The position numbers and the translations under genes are program-made. DNA of 52,787 nt from Jatrophihabitans sp. (lineage in GTDB: Bacteria > Actinomycetota > Actinomycetes > Mycobacteriales > Jatrophihabitantaceae): the NCBI GenBank assembly GCA_036399055.1, contig DASWNX010000022.1:1-52787 (forward strand). The letters are read 5' to 3'. The stretch's first letter is position 1. The number at the start of each line of letters is the position of its first letter. The notes beneath the pieces were generated by a model. That model ran no database searches. It was given only the letters and a program-made list of their open reading frames with translations, and was not told the DNA's origin. Below are positions 9,718 through 17,356 of this stretch, in pieces.

Positions 9718-12117
9718 TCAGCTGCCCGCCCCGAGCCGCAGGCTCTGCCGGACGGTGTCGCCGGCGGTGACCCTCAGCAGCGCGGTCTGCTGGCTGAAGC
9801 CGGGCATGCTGGCGGTCACGGTGTAGGCGCCCGGCGCCAGGTCGGTCAGCAGGTAGCCGCCGTCGGGAAGGCCGCCGCCGGCGCCGGTGGCCTGGGACTT
9901 CCAGCTCTGCTTGCCGTCGGTGGCGACCACGCTCGCCCCGGGCAGCGGGCTGCCGGCCGGGCCGGTGACCACGCCGGTGATCCGGCCCAGCGCCGTGGCC
10001 AGCACCGCCTGGATCCGTGGCGGGGCGCCTTCGGCGCTGAGCTCGATCGGCATCGTGGTCCCGGCGTAGCCGGGCAGGCTGAAGGTCAGGGTGTACGAGC
10101 CGGGCGCGGGCAGGGCGTTGAAGCTGAAGTAGCCGACCGCTCCGGTGGTCAGCGTGGTGGAGGACATCGTCGTCGGCGCCCCGCCCACCGTCACGCTCGC
10201 TCCGCCCAGGCCGTTGCCGGCCGAGTCGACGAGGGTGCCGCTGACGCTGCCGACGCCGGCGGCGAGTGAGACGTTCAAGCCCGACCGGCTCTGACCGGGG
10301 CCGAGTTGCACCACCGAGGTGTGGGCGCCGTAGCCGGAGGCGCTGAAGGTGATCACGTAGGTGCCCGGGGTGGGCAGCGCCGGGATCACGAAGCTGCCGA
10401 CGGTGCCGGTGGTGGGGGTGCCGATGGTGACGTCCTTGCCGTTCACCGTGGTGGTGATGGCGACTCCGCCCAGCGGCTGCCGGCCGTCGGTCACCACCCC
10501 GCCGATCTGGCCGTTGCCGACGCTGAGCCGGACGGTCGACTGGAACCGTTTCTGGCCGCCGGCGACGGCGGTCACCACGGTGGTCGCCTGGTAGTCGGGC
10601 GCGGTGAAGCTCAACTCGTAGATTCCGGGAGCGGGCAGGTTGCTCAGCTGGTACCTGCCGCCGGTCAAGGTGATGGTGCTGGCGACCGGCCTGGTGACCT
10701 TGCCGATCAGCGAGGTGGCCCGCACGGTCGCGGTCACCGGCGACAGGGTGTCACCTGCGTCGATGCTGCCCTGGATCGAGGCGGGCAGTCCGGTGATCAC
10801 GGCGTTGACACCGCCGGTCGCGGCTTCGGTGTCGGCGGTGACCGGCTTCGCGCCGGCCTGGGTGGGAGCGGCCGGGTACCACAGCGTCTTGTACCCGGTG
10901 GCGCTGAAGCGCAGCAGGTAGCGGGTCGGGAACAGCCCGGCGAGGGAGTACGTGCCGTCGGCCTGGCTGGCCGCCGAACTCGCGACCTGCAGGCCCTTGT
11001 CGGTGGTGCGCAGCGCCTCCACCAGGATGCGGCCGGCCGGCAGGTGGTTGCTTTTCGCCGTCACGGTGCCGGTGATCACCGCGCCCACCCCGGGTGGCAG
11101 CGGCCCGGTCTTGGGCAGCGCGCCGGCCGGGGCTGAGCCGTCGGTGACCGACGCGGCGTTGGCGATGCCGCCGCTCGGCGCGTCGGCGGCGGCGAAGAAC
11201 GAGGCCGGGGCCTGCTTGGTCATCGGCTCGCCCTTGAACGCCTGGCTCAGGCCGAGCAGGAACACCGAGGCCCACAGCCCGACGATCGTCAGCAGCACGA
11301 GCGCTGTCAGCAGGCCCCGGCTGAGCATCGGACGCTGCCGCAACCGGACCGCGGCGCTCTGCGTGACCGGCGCCAGCACGGCCGTCGGATCGGCGACCGC
11401 CGCCGCGTCGGCGGCTGCCCGGGCCGGGTCGGCCTCGGCGCGCAGCTCCTCCAGCCACAGGTCGTCCTCGTCGCGGCCGGTGTAACGCGCCGTCGGCCCG
11501 TCGAGGTCAGCGTCGGGCGCCGCGCCGGCGGCCACCCCGACTGCCTGCACGGTGAGGGTGCGGTCCAGTTCGGCGCCGGTGATCATCCGCGGCCCGCGCA
11601 CCCTGAGCACGCAGACCGCGACGGCGCCGGCCTCGATCCGCAGCCGCGGCGGGGTGAAAGAGGTGCTCACCGCGCGGTCGGCGTCCACCGCGGTGAGTGA
11701 GACGTCCAGCGCCACGTTGCCGGCGTTGGCCAGCTCGAGCACGAACCGGGCCTGCCGGCGGGCCCGAACGACCTGTGGCCGGCAGCTCATGGACAGCTCC
11801 GGCCGCGGCGCCACCAGCATGTCCAGGTCGAGGTAGGCCGAGGGCAGGCCGGCCCCGACCGAGGCGACCTCGATGGTGACGGCGTGCCGTCCGGCCGGAT
11901 AGCTGGTGGGCACGCCGACCGAGAGGGTGACCTGCCCGCTGGCGTCGGGGAACAGCGGCAGCAGCATCGGCTTGCTGGTCACGCCGGCCGCGGGCAAGCC
12001 GATGACCCGGGTGGTGACGCCGTCGATGATCGTGCTGGTGTTGCGGATGTCGAGCACCACCTCGGCGTTGCCGCCGGGGGAGATGTCGATGAGCCGGGTG
12101 TCTGCGGTGACGAGCAT
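9718..12117 (-). CDS. Single-pass membrane protein with carboxypeptidase-regulatory-like repeats
   Basis: 799 aa, second gene of the operon, starting 5 bp after the DUF4255 stop. Two Ig-like domains occupy about residues 1-105 and 106-195 (SPGGNAEVVLDIRNTSTIID). An acidic, Ala-rich linker (about 212-245) leads to the motif LRQRPMLSRG and a membrane helix at about 268-291. Outside are about five CarboxypepD_reg-like modules with the repeated pattern G-x-V-x-G-T-V, G-x-x-V-x-V, GYKTLWYPA and GSYTLTFSLPGY. There is no signal peptide, so the N-terminal beta-domains should stay in the cytoplasm. It has the shortest outer region of the three paralogs. As far as I recall, eCIS loci of Streptomyces also carry genes labelled hydrolytic protein beside DUF4255 and ATPase genes; this could not be checked here. 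Confidence 0.7.
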   Translation of the reverse strand: MLVTADTRLIDISPGGNAEVVLDIRNTSTIIDGVTTRVIGLPAAGVTSKPMLLPLFPDASGQVTLSVGVPTSYPAGRHAVTIEVASVGAGLPSAYLDLDMLVAPRPELSMSCRPQVVRARRQARFVLELANAGNVALDVSLTAVDADRAVSTSFTPPRLRIEAGAVAVCVLRVRGPRMITGAELDRTLTVQAVGVAAGAAPDADLDGPTARYTGRDEDDLWLEELRAEADPARAAADAAAVADPTAVLAPVTQSAAVRLRQRPMLSRGLLTALVLLTIVGLWASVFLLGLSQAFKGEPMTKQAPASFFAAADAPSGGIANAASVTDGSAPAGALPKTGPLPPGVGAVITGTVTAKSNHLPAGRILVEALRTTDKGLQVASSAASQADGTYSLAGLFPTRYLLRFSATGYKTLWYPAAPTQAGAKPVTADTEAATGGVNAVITGLPASIQGSIDAGDTLSPVTATVRATSLIGKVTRPVASTITLTGGRYQLSNLPAPGIYELSFTAPDYQATTVVTAVAGGQKRFQSTVRLSVGNGQIGGVVTDGRQPLGGVAITTTVNGKDVTIGTPTTGTVGSFVIPALPTPGTYVITFSASGYGAHTSVVQLGPGQSRSGLNVSLAAGVGSVSGTLVDSAGNGLGGASVTVGGAPTTMSSTTLTTGAVGYFSFNALPAPGSYTLTFSLPGYAGTTMPIELSAEGAPPRIQAVLATALGRITGVVTGPAGSPLPGASVVATDGKQSWKSQATGAGGGLPDGGYLLTDLAPGAYTVTASMPGFSQQTALLRVTAGDTVRQSLRLGAGS

Positions 12118-12122
12118 GGCGG

Positions 12123-12716
12123 TCAGGGCGCCCCGGCAGGCTGGGACCCGGCAAGCCGGGCCGGCATCGGCGCTGTGAGGGCCTGGATGCGTTGCACGGC
12201 CGGCGCCGCGTCCGCCCAGGCGCCGACGTCCAGGGCCGTGGTCAGCACGATCTCGAACGCCGCCCGCATCGAGCCCTCGATGGAGGCGAAGACGTCTTTG
12301 ACGCGTCCCGTATCGGCCGGCGCCAGCGCGATCTGCACGCTGGACAGCAGTCCGGGGGCGGTGAATTCCGATGGCAGCGCCTGATGGGTGAGAAAGCAGC
12401 CGAGCACGTCGCCGAGCAATTCGTGCTCGTCGCGGACGTTGCCGGCCCAGGCGCTGACCAGGTAGTTCAGCTCGATCATGGGCAGTGGCCCGCGCCGCTG
12501 GAGGCGGCCGTTGGCGTCGGCGCGCTCGGGCATCGGGCGGGGCGGCTGCGGGCTGCGCCCCACCCCGAACAGGAACATGCTGACGGTGATCCGGCTGAGC
12601 TGGGCAGACCAGCTTCGAGATGGCGGGTCGAAGGACACCTCACCCACCTGCTCGGGCAGCGGCAGCGCGGCTCGGACCAGCTTCTCCAGACCTTGTTCGA
12701 CGAGGGGGATCAGCAC
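12123..12716 (-). CDS. DUF4255 (Pvc16/Afp16-like) contractile-injection-system protein
   Basis: 197 aa from GTG 12716, chosen because GAGGGG sits about 8 nt upstream; the open frame extends to 12812 but those residues do not look like the family. The body matches DUF4255/Pvc16_N: an N-terminal helix (LIPLVEQGLEKLVRAALP), a strand SRITVSMFLFGV, the conserved PMIELNYLVSAWAGN, then DEHELLGDVLGCF. In phage-tail-like systems (PVC, Afp, MAC) this family is the tube or sheath terminator cap at the distal end of the particle. It is first in an operon with three membrane proteins and is divergent from the AAA+ ATPase gene, a combination specific to eCIS loci. No sheath or tube gene is nearby. Confidence 0.8.
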   Translation of the reverse strand: MLIPLVEQGLEKLVRAALPLPEQVGEVSFDPPSRSWSAQLSRITVSMFLFGVGRSPQPPRPMPERADANGRLQRRGPLPMIELNYLVSAWAGNVRDEHELLGDVLGCFLTHQALPSEFTAPGLLSSVQIALAPADTGRVKDVFASIEGSMRAAFEIVLTTALDVGAWADAAPAVQRIQALTAPMPARLAGSQPAGAP

Positions 12717-12961
12717 AGGTCCATCCCCTCGAGTGCGCGAAACAAAGACCGGCGAATGCCGCGTTTGTAGTGCCCCCGAGGACGTGGCAACCTGTATCAG
12801 CCTTGCACTCACGTCTGCCCGAAATCATAACGTCAAGTTCGCAAGTGTGCAGTCGCTGTTAGCAGTTGGTTATCGAGAACAGTGGCACGGGCGGGCTAAA
12901 CCACCCCGGATGGGCTGAAAACGTCAGCGGGAACGACCTGCAGTGCAGGAGGAGACACCCC
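12717..12961. promoter_or_regulatory. Divergent control region, DUF4255 operon / AAA+ ATPase
   Basis: This 245-bp gap between divergently read genes is the natural place for both promoters. It has an AT-richer core (about 12825-12875), but no -35/-10 pair clean enough to assign was found. A 13-bp palindrome CCTGCAGTGCAGG (12937-12949) overlaps the start of the ATPase Shine-Dalgarno AGGAGGAG (12947-12954). A hairpin there could lower ATPase translation. Confidence 0.5.
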
Positions 12962-14935
12962 ATGCGACAGCGAATGGCCGAGCTGGTCGACCGGATCGCG
13001 GTGGCCGGCCGGCGCCGGTCAGAGGCGGCCGGCGGCCAGCAGCCAGCCGGCGACCGGAGCGGCGCGAGCGCAGAGCTCGACTCGATCATCGCCGTGCTGC
13101 GTGCCGACTACGCCGCTGGTCCGGCCGAGAGCGAACAGGACGTCCTCACCGGCCTGAGCGAGGTGTTCGGCCTGGACCCGGTCGACGCCGGGCTGCTGAC
13201 GGTCGCCGCCGCCGCGGATCTCGACGCCAACCTGGGCATGGCTTTCGGGCTGCTGCGCGGGCTGAGCGCGCCGGCCCGGCCCAGCGTCGGGCTGGCCCTG
13301 GAGCTGTCCGGGATTCCCACGCTGGCGCCGGACGGGTTCGACCGGCTCGGCCCGGACGGTCCCCTGCGCCGGCACCGGCTGATCGAGGTGCTGGGCCCGG
13401 AGCCGTGGCTGGGGCGGCAGTTGCGCGCTCCGGATCCGGTGGTGTCCTTTCTCGCCGGTTCGGACCAGTCCGATCCGCCGGTCGCCGCCATGCTGAGCTT
13501 CCCGGTTCCGATCGAGCTGGCCGAGACCGCTGTGCTGTCGGCCGCGATCAGCAACGGCGTGCCGCTGGTGTGGGTCAGGTCGAGCGCCGCCGCGGCCGGC
13601 AACTCACTGGCCGCCAGCGCGTTCGCCGCCCTCGGGCTGCAGTGCCTGGCGGTGGATCTTCACCGGTGCCCGGCCGACACCGAGCTGCTCGCAGCGCTGG
13701 CCTCAGCCGCCCGAGAAGCCGGCCTGCGAGGGTGCGGCCTGGTGGTGACCGGCGCCGAGCTGCTCGGCGAACCGGCCAACGTGGCCGGCCTGGAGCTACT
13801 GGAGCGGGCTGCGGTGCCGGTCGTCGCGGTCGGCGCCCGGCCGTGGAATCCGAGCTGGGCGCGCCGGTTTCCGCTGGCGGTGGACGCCCGTCCGCTGGCG
13901 GTCACCGATCGCGCCGCGGTCTGGCACGCCGGGCTCGGTGACCTGGCCTCCTCCGATGACGAGCTGCGCCATGTCCTGCTCGGGCTGCGGCTGACCCCTG
14001 AGGAGGTTCTGGAGACCGCCAGGTACGCGCGGATGCTGGCCGATTCCCAGCAGCAGCCGCTGTCGGCCGCTCTGGTGCGCGAGGCGGCTCGCCGGGTCGG
14101 CGGCTCGGGCGGCGCCGGGGTGAACCGGATCGCGGCTTCGGCCCAGACCGGCGCGGGCCCGAGCTTTTCCGACCTGGTGCTGCCCGAGCACGCCCGGCAG
14201 TCGCTGAACCAGCTGGTCAGTTGGGCTCGGGTTCGCGACCAGGTCACCGCCCGCGGGCCGCTGCGCGCCAAGGGCAGCGGGATCGCGGCGCTGTTCACCG
14301 GAAGCCCCGGCACCGGAAAGACCCTGGCCGCCAACGTGATCGCCGAGGAGCTGTCCATCGACCTGTTCCAGGTCGACCTGTCCGCGATCGTGGACAAGTA
14401 CATCGGCGAGACCGAGAAGAACCTTGAGAAGGTGTTCCAGTCGGCTGAGGCGCTGGATGTGGTGCTCTTCTTCGACGAGGCCGACGCGCTGTTCGGCAGC
14501 CGGTCGGAGGTGCGTGACTCACGCGATCGCTACGCCAACCAGGAAGTCGCCTACCTGCTGCAACGGATGGAGCAGTTCGACGGCATCACCATCCTGGCGA
14601 CCAATCTGAGAGGCAACCTGGATCAGGCCTTCTCGCGTCGGATGAGCTTCATCGTGCACTTTCCCGATCCGGACGCCGCCACCCGGCGACGGCTGTGGCA
14701 GAGCCACCTCAAGCAGTTGCAGGCGCTGGATCCCCATGATCCGGTCGATCTCGACTTTCTGGCCGAATCGGTGGAACTGGCCGGCGGGGACATCCGCAAC
14801 ATCGTGCTGTCGGCGGCCTATGACGCGATCAGCGCTGACCAGCCGATAGGCATGCGCCACCTCGCCGTGGCGACGGTGGGTGAATACCGCAAGCTGGGCC
14901 GGCGGGTTCCCGAGCACGGCTTTCTCCCGGCTTGA
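12962..14935 (+). CDS. AAA+ ATPase of contractile injection system type (Pvc15/Afp15-like)
   Basis: 657 aa from ATG 12962, preceded by a strong AGGAGGAG 7 nt upstream. Residues 1-390 are a family-specific N-terminal region including a degenerate, P-loop-less ATPase-like fold. Residues about 405-640 are a classical AAA+ module: Walker A GSPGTGKT, Walker B VVLFFDEADALFG, sensor 1 TILATNL, arginine-finger region DQAFSRRMSF, and sensor 2/lid GGDIRN. Length and layout fit the ATPase encoded with nearly every eCIS (Pvc15/Afp15), thought to act in particle assembly or effector loading, though its exact role is debated. It faces away from the DUF4255 operon and is followed by a convergent gene, so it is probably monocistronic. 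No cargo gene was recognised next to it. Confidence 0.8.
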   Translation: MRQRMAELVDRIAVAGRRRSEAAGGQQPAGDRSGASAELDSIIAVLRADYAAGPAESEQDVLTGLSEVFGLDPVDAGLLTVAAAADLDANLGMAFGLLRGLSAPARPSVGLALELSGIPTLAPDGFDRLGPDGPLRRHRLIEVLGPEPWLGRQLRAPDPVVSFLAGSDQSDPPVAAMLSFPVPIELAETAVLSAAISNGVPLVWVRSSAAAAGNSLAASAFAALGLQCLAVDLHRCPADTELLAALASAAREAGLRGCGLVVTGAELLGEPANVAGLELLERAAVPVVAVGARPWNPSWARRFPLAVDARPLAVTDRAAVWHAGLGDLASSDDELRHVLLGLRLTPEEVLETARYARMLADSQQQPLSAALVREAARRVGGSGGAGVNRIAASAQTGAGPSFSDLVLPEHARQSLNQLVSWARVRDQVTARGPLRAKGSGIAALFTGSPGTGKTLAANVIAEELSIDLFQVDLSAIVDKYIGETEKNLEKVFQSAEALDVVLFFDEADALFGSRSEVRDSRDRYANQEVAYLLQRMEQFDGITILATNLRGNLDQAFSRRMSFIVHFPDPDAATRRRLWQSHLKQLQALDPHDPVDLDFLAESVELAGGDIRNIVLSAAYDAISADQPIGMRHLAVATVGEYRKLGRRVPEHGFLPA

Positions 14936-15075
14936 CCGCTGACGTCTGCGGCTGACGGCTGGAGCGTGTCAACCGCTGAAGCAGACAGCTCGCGGTCTCA
15001 CCTCGACCCGACGAGTGCGGCGCCAGAGGCAGTGCGAAACCCTGCGGGCCGTGCGAGATCAGGGGCTGGGCGAGA

Positions 15076-15627
15076 TCAGGACTTTCCCATCGGCCGGCGG
15101 CCGAGGTCGGCCTCTCGGAAGACATCGACCGGTTTGCGTAGTACGTCCTCAACGTCAGTGCCCTGCCAGATCCACCCGCCGGCCAGCTTCATCAAAGCGA
15201 TCAGCTGATCGTCCTCGCCGTCCTGGTAGAGCTGCTCGCAACTTTCACAGAGCGCCCAGAAGCTAGGCAGTGTGTCGTCCTTGCCGAACCGCCGAAACTG
15301 CACGCGGTCAGTCGCCAGCGGATGCACCCAGACCACGTCGGCCCCGCCGCAGAACGCGCAGCTCTGAGTCGGCGCCGCATGCGGCGCCCCGGACTGAGAG
15401 GAACGGTTCTGAGAGGAACGGTTCTGAGTGGGGCGGCCTTGATCGGGGTGACGGCCCTCGTCGGTGGGGCGGCTCTCGTCGGCGGCGCGATCACTCTCAT
15501 CGGTGTGGCGGCTCTCGTCCGCGTGTCGCTTCTCGTCGGCGTGACGGCCTTGATCGGAGTGGCGGCTATCGTCGGCGTGATGGCCTTCGTCGGCACTGTG
15601 CGCACCGGTGTCGGGAGAGGAGGCCAC
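15076..15627 (-). CDS. Hypothetical zinc-ribbon-like protein with N-terminal hexapeptide repeats
   Basis: 183 aa from GTG 15627; no clear ribosome-binding site. Residues 16-79 are a low-complexity tract of hexapeptides of the form R-[HP]-x-D-[EQ]-[SGK] (RHADEK, RHADES, RHTDES, RPTDEG, RHPDQG), ending in pentapeptides RSSQN. Residues 88-183 form a compact domain with CAFC (90-93) and CESC (127-130), consistent with one zinc site. Between and after these come VWVHPLATDRVQFRRFG, LPSFWALCESC and LAGGWIWQGTDVEDVLRKP. The family was not recognised beyond resembling short actinobacterial zinc-ribbon proteins. It converges on the eCIS-type ATPase gene, with no evidence of a shared function. Confidence 0.6.
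   Translation of the reverse strand: MASSPDTGAHSADEGHHADDSRHSDQGRHADEKRHADESRHTDESDRAADESRPTDEGRHPDQGRPTQNRSSQNRSSQSGAPHAAPTQSCAFCGGADVVWVHPLATDRVQFRRFGKDDTLPSFWALCESCEQLYQDGEDDQLIALMKLAGGWIWQGTDVEDVLRKPVDVFREADLGRRPMGKS
15391..15582 (-). repeat. In-frame hexapeptide (18-bp) and pentapeptide (15-bp) coding repeats
   Basis: About eight degenerate 18-bp units code for R-H-x-D-E-S-like hexapeptides. At the 15394 end there are two exact 15-bp units CTGAGAGGAACGGTT (15394-15408 and 15409-15423) plus a partial third. The tract makes the protein's N-terminus rich in His, Asp, Glu and Arg and probably disordered. Confidence 0.8.
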
Positions 15628-15979
15628 GACAAGTGACTCTATCTCCTACCGGCAGAGAATCGCGCGTTGTTTGCAGCATAAACCGGGCCCAGTTCGACCA
15701 CGGGCTGTAGTTGGTCGGTGACTAGTTTGCCGCTTGTGTGGCCCGTGCTGGGCTCGATATTCTTGCCTGGTACGGGGGTACACGAGGGATGCAAGACCAG
15801 TAGAAGCCCTGTCGCGACGGTACGGGGGTGCCGGGTCGGGCAGGGCTTCTCTGCGTCTGCAGGTCCTGGCTCTGTCTGCAGTCCTCGTACTGGTGAGTAA
15901 CTCAGCGTTGGGCGCTGTAGGACAAAATCAGGCAGTTTGAAGGCATCCAAAGGGCGTAACCCGGATTACCCTTGCCGGT
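15628..15979. other. Structured intergenic region, possible RNA element
   Basis: A 352-bp gap between divergent genes with much secondary-structure potential. GCCCAG (15687-15692) and CACGGGC (15699-15705) pair with CTGGGC (15748-15753) and GCCCGTG (15741-15747). A competing pairing is CGACCA (15695-15700) with TGGTCG (15712-15717). Further right, AGAAGCCCTG (15802-15811) pairs perfectly with CAGGGCTTCT (15841-15850), flanked by an outer ACCAGT/ACTGGT pair (15796-15801 / 15889-15894). GGTACGGGGGT occurs twice (15769-15779, 15819-15829). No known riboswitch was recognised. It could be a leader of the ohrR-type gene, a small RNA, or a terminator set. Confidence 0.4.
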
Positions 15980-16435
15980 ATGACGGCGATGCGCTCGCAA
16001 GAGTCGACCGAAGGTCTTGACGACCAGCTGTGCCTGGCGCTCTACCTGGCGTCGCGGGCCATGACAGCCACCTACCGCCCGGTCCTCGACGAGCTGGGGC
16101 TGACCTACCCGCAGTACCTGGTCCTGATGCTGCTGTGGGAGCAGGGAACGTCGTCGGTGGGCGAGATCGGCTCCCGACTGCACCTGGAGTCCAACACCCT
16201 CTCCCCGCTGGTCAAGCGGCTGGAGGCCCTGGAGTTGGTCAGCAGGAGCCGGCGTCCCGGGGACGAGCGGACCGTAGACGTGCAGCTGACCCGCCAGGGC
16301 AAGGCGATGCGCCGCCGCGCTGCCGGGGTGCCGGCTCAGATCTGCGAGGCCACCGAGCTGGACGCAGCCGCCCGGGCCCGTTTGATCAAGAAGTTACGCC
16401 GGCTGACCGCCGACCTGGAGAAGAAGCAGGGCTGA
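15980..16435 (+). CDS. ohrR: MarR-family regulator, OhrR type (organic peroxide sensor)
   Basis: 151 aa. It has the MarR winged-helix layout: dimer helix, LTYPQYLVLMLLWEQG, recognition helix LHLESNTLSPLVKRLEALEL, and the wing RRPGDERTVDVQLT. The N-terminal motif DDQLCLALYLASRAM carries the single Cys (residue 18) that matches the peroxide-sensing Cys of OhrR, with the two following tyrosines (YLA, TYRPV) that normally contact it. There are no other cysteines besides one near the C-terminus (ICEATEL, about 115), so one-Cys or two-Cys sensing cannot be decided. OhrR represses ohr until oxidised by organic hydroperoxides. The only ohr in the window lies 26 kb away at 42026. Start ATG 15980 is taken; ATG 15989 is possible. 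Confidence 0.75.
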   Translation: MTAMRSQESTEGLDDQLCLALYLASRAMTATYRPVLDELGLTYPQYLVLMLLWEQGTSSVGEIGSRLHLESNTLSPLVKRLEALELVSRSRRPGDERTVDVQLTRQGKAMRRRAAGVPAQICEATELDAAARARLIKKLRRLTADLEKKQG

Positions 16436-16490
16436 TCCTGCCCCGTCCCGGTCAGGCCGCTCGATCGCGCCCGGCGAGCCGTCCACTTGA

Positions 16491-16508
16491 TAGATCGCAC
16501 ACGATTTA
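16491..16508. promoter_or_regulatory. MarR/OhrR-like dyad downstream of ohrR
   Basis: TAGATCG-CACA-CGATTTA is an 18-bp near-palindrome (6 of 7 arm positions pair) in an AT-richer patch within a GC-rich 157-bp gap (16436-16592). MarR-type OhrR proteins bind AT-rich dyads of this size next to ohr genes. Here no gene starts within reach on either strand, so it may be a leftover operator. The rest of the gap shows only short GCGACGCGA-like repeats (16550-16575). Confidence 0.35.
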
Positions 16509-16592
16509 ATCGCCTCCGTTGGGGTTGGGCCATCCTGGACGCCAAGTGAGGCGACGCGACGCGAGGTGACGCGAGCCCGACCGGTGGCTGAC

Positions 16593-17291
16593 TCAGCCGG
16601 CGTCGACGGCCCGCCGCGCGATCGCCAGCAACCCGGCGTCTTGATTGTCAGATCGGCCCTGCGCGAAGGCGGCTTCGGCCACCACGACCCGAACGCCGTC
16701 GCGCCGGGACGCGAACGCGGCCGCCGGCAACTTGCTCGGCGAGCCCGGGTAGCGGCCGCCCTCGCGCAGCAGGTCGTTGACGTTTCCCGTGCCGTCCGAG
16801 GTGACCAGGTCGAGGTAGTCAGCGGCCTGGCTGGGGTTGTCGAAGGTCACCGTGCTGACCGCCACCACCACGTCCCTGCCGTCCTGCCGGGCGCTGAACA
16901 GGCTGCGGCGCACCGAGGCGCACGGCGTCCGGGCGAAGAAGACCTGCACCTGCCCGTAGGAGTACGCCGCGCAGTCGGTCTGGTCGTCGCCGGCCCGCAG
17001 CAGCAAGCCGGCGGCGGGGCGCTGCGAGCCGGCGGGTGAGCCGCTCGGGCCGGCGAGCGCCGACGAGCTGCCGGGCGAGGTGGAGCCGGCCGCGGCGGGG
17101 CCGGATGGCGACGCAGGCGCCGTCGGGTCCGTCGAGCGAGGGCCGGCGAAGGTGAGCAACCCGACCAGCACGATCAGGCTGACCGCCAGCCACCCGGCCA
17201 GCATGGTGACTGCCAGCTTGAGCCGGTCGCGCGGTGGCCGCTGCCGCTCGTCGGAGTCCTCGTCCGGTTCGGTCAGCCAGCTCACGCGCAC
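16593..17291 (-). CDS. Membrane-anchored hypothetical protein
   Basis: 232 aa from GTG 17291. A charged cytoplasmic N-terminus (WLTEPDEDSDERQRPPRD) leads to one membrane helix at about residues 30-49 (VTMLAGWLAVSLIVLVGLLT) and a Ser/Pro/Gly/Ala linker (about 52-92). An outer domain of about 135 residues follows, containing CAAYSYGQVQVFFARTPC, a likely disulfide pair, and STVTFDNPSQAADYLDLV. The overall plan, a short anchor, flexible spacer and small alpha/beta domain, is common among actinobacterial lipid- or membrane-anchored proteins of unknown role, and no family was identified. It is divergent from the solA-like gene, with about 65 bp between starts. Confidence 0.65.
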   Translation of the reverse strand: MRVSWLTEPDEDSDERQRPPRDRLKLAVTMLAGWLAVSLIVLVGLLTFAGPRSTDPTAPASPSGPAAAGSTSPGSSSALAGPSGSPAGSQRPAAGLLLRAGDDQTDCAAYSYGQVQVFFARTPCASVRRSLFSARQDGRDVVVAVSTVTFDNPSQAADYLDLVTSDGTGNVNDLLREGGRYPGSPSKLPAAAFASRRDGVRVVVAEAAFAQGRSDNQDAGLLAIARRAVDAG

Positions 17292-17356
17292 ACCGTAACG
17301 TCATGAGCGTTAGCGCGAAGAGCGAGTGGGGATGAGCAGGCGCCAGGAGTGGGTGG

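Noticed and set aside
997-12117. Reading the three large proteins as carboxypeptidases or hydrolases
   Set aside because: Only the regulatory-like (transthyretin-type) module is repeated; no zinc carboxypeptidase HxxE...H motif or other catalytic domain is seen.
15391-15582. Regular repeats that might suggest a CRISPR array
   Set aside because: Units are 15-18 bp, contiguous without spacers, and in frame within a gene. The same applies to the arrays at 6098, 9091, 24433 and 37336.
15628-15979. Assigning a known riboswitch class to the structured region
   Set aside because: The stems and repeats match no class I could recall, and the downstream gene is a protein-ligand regulator, so only an unnamed structured element is supported.
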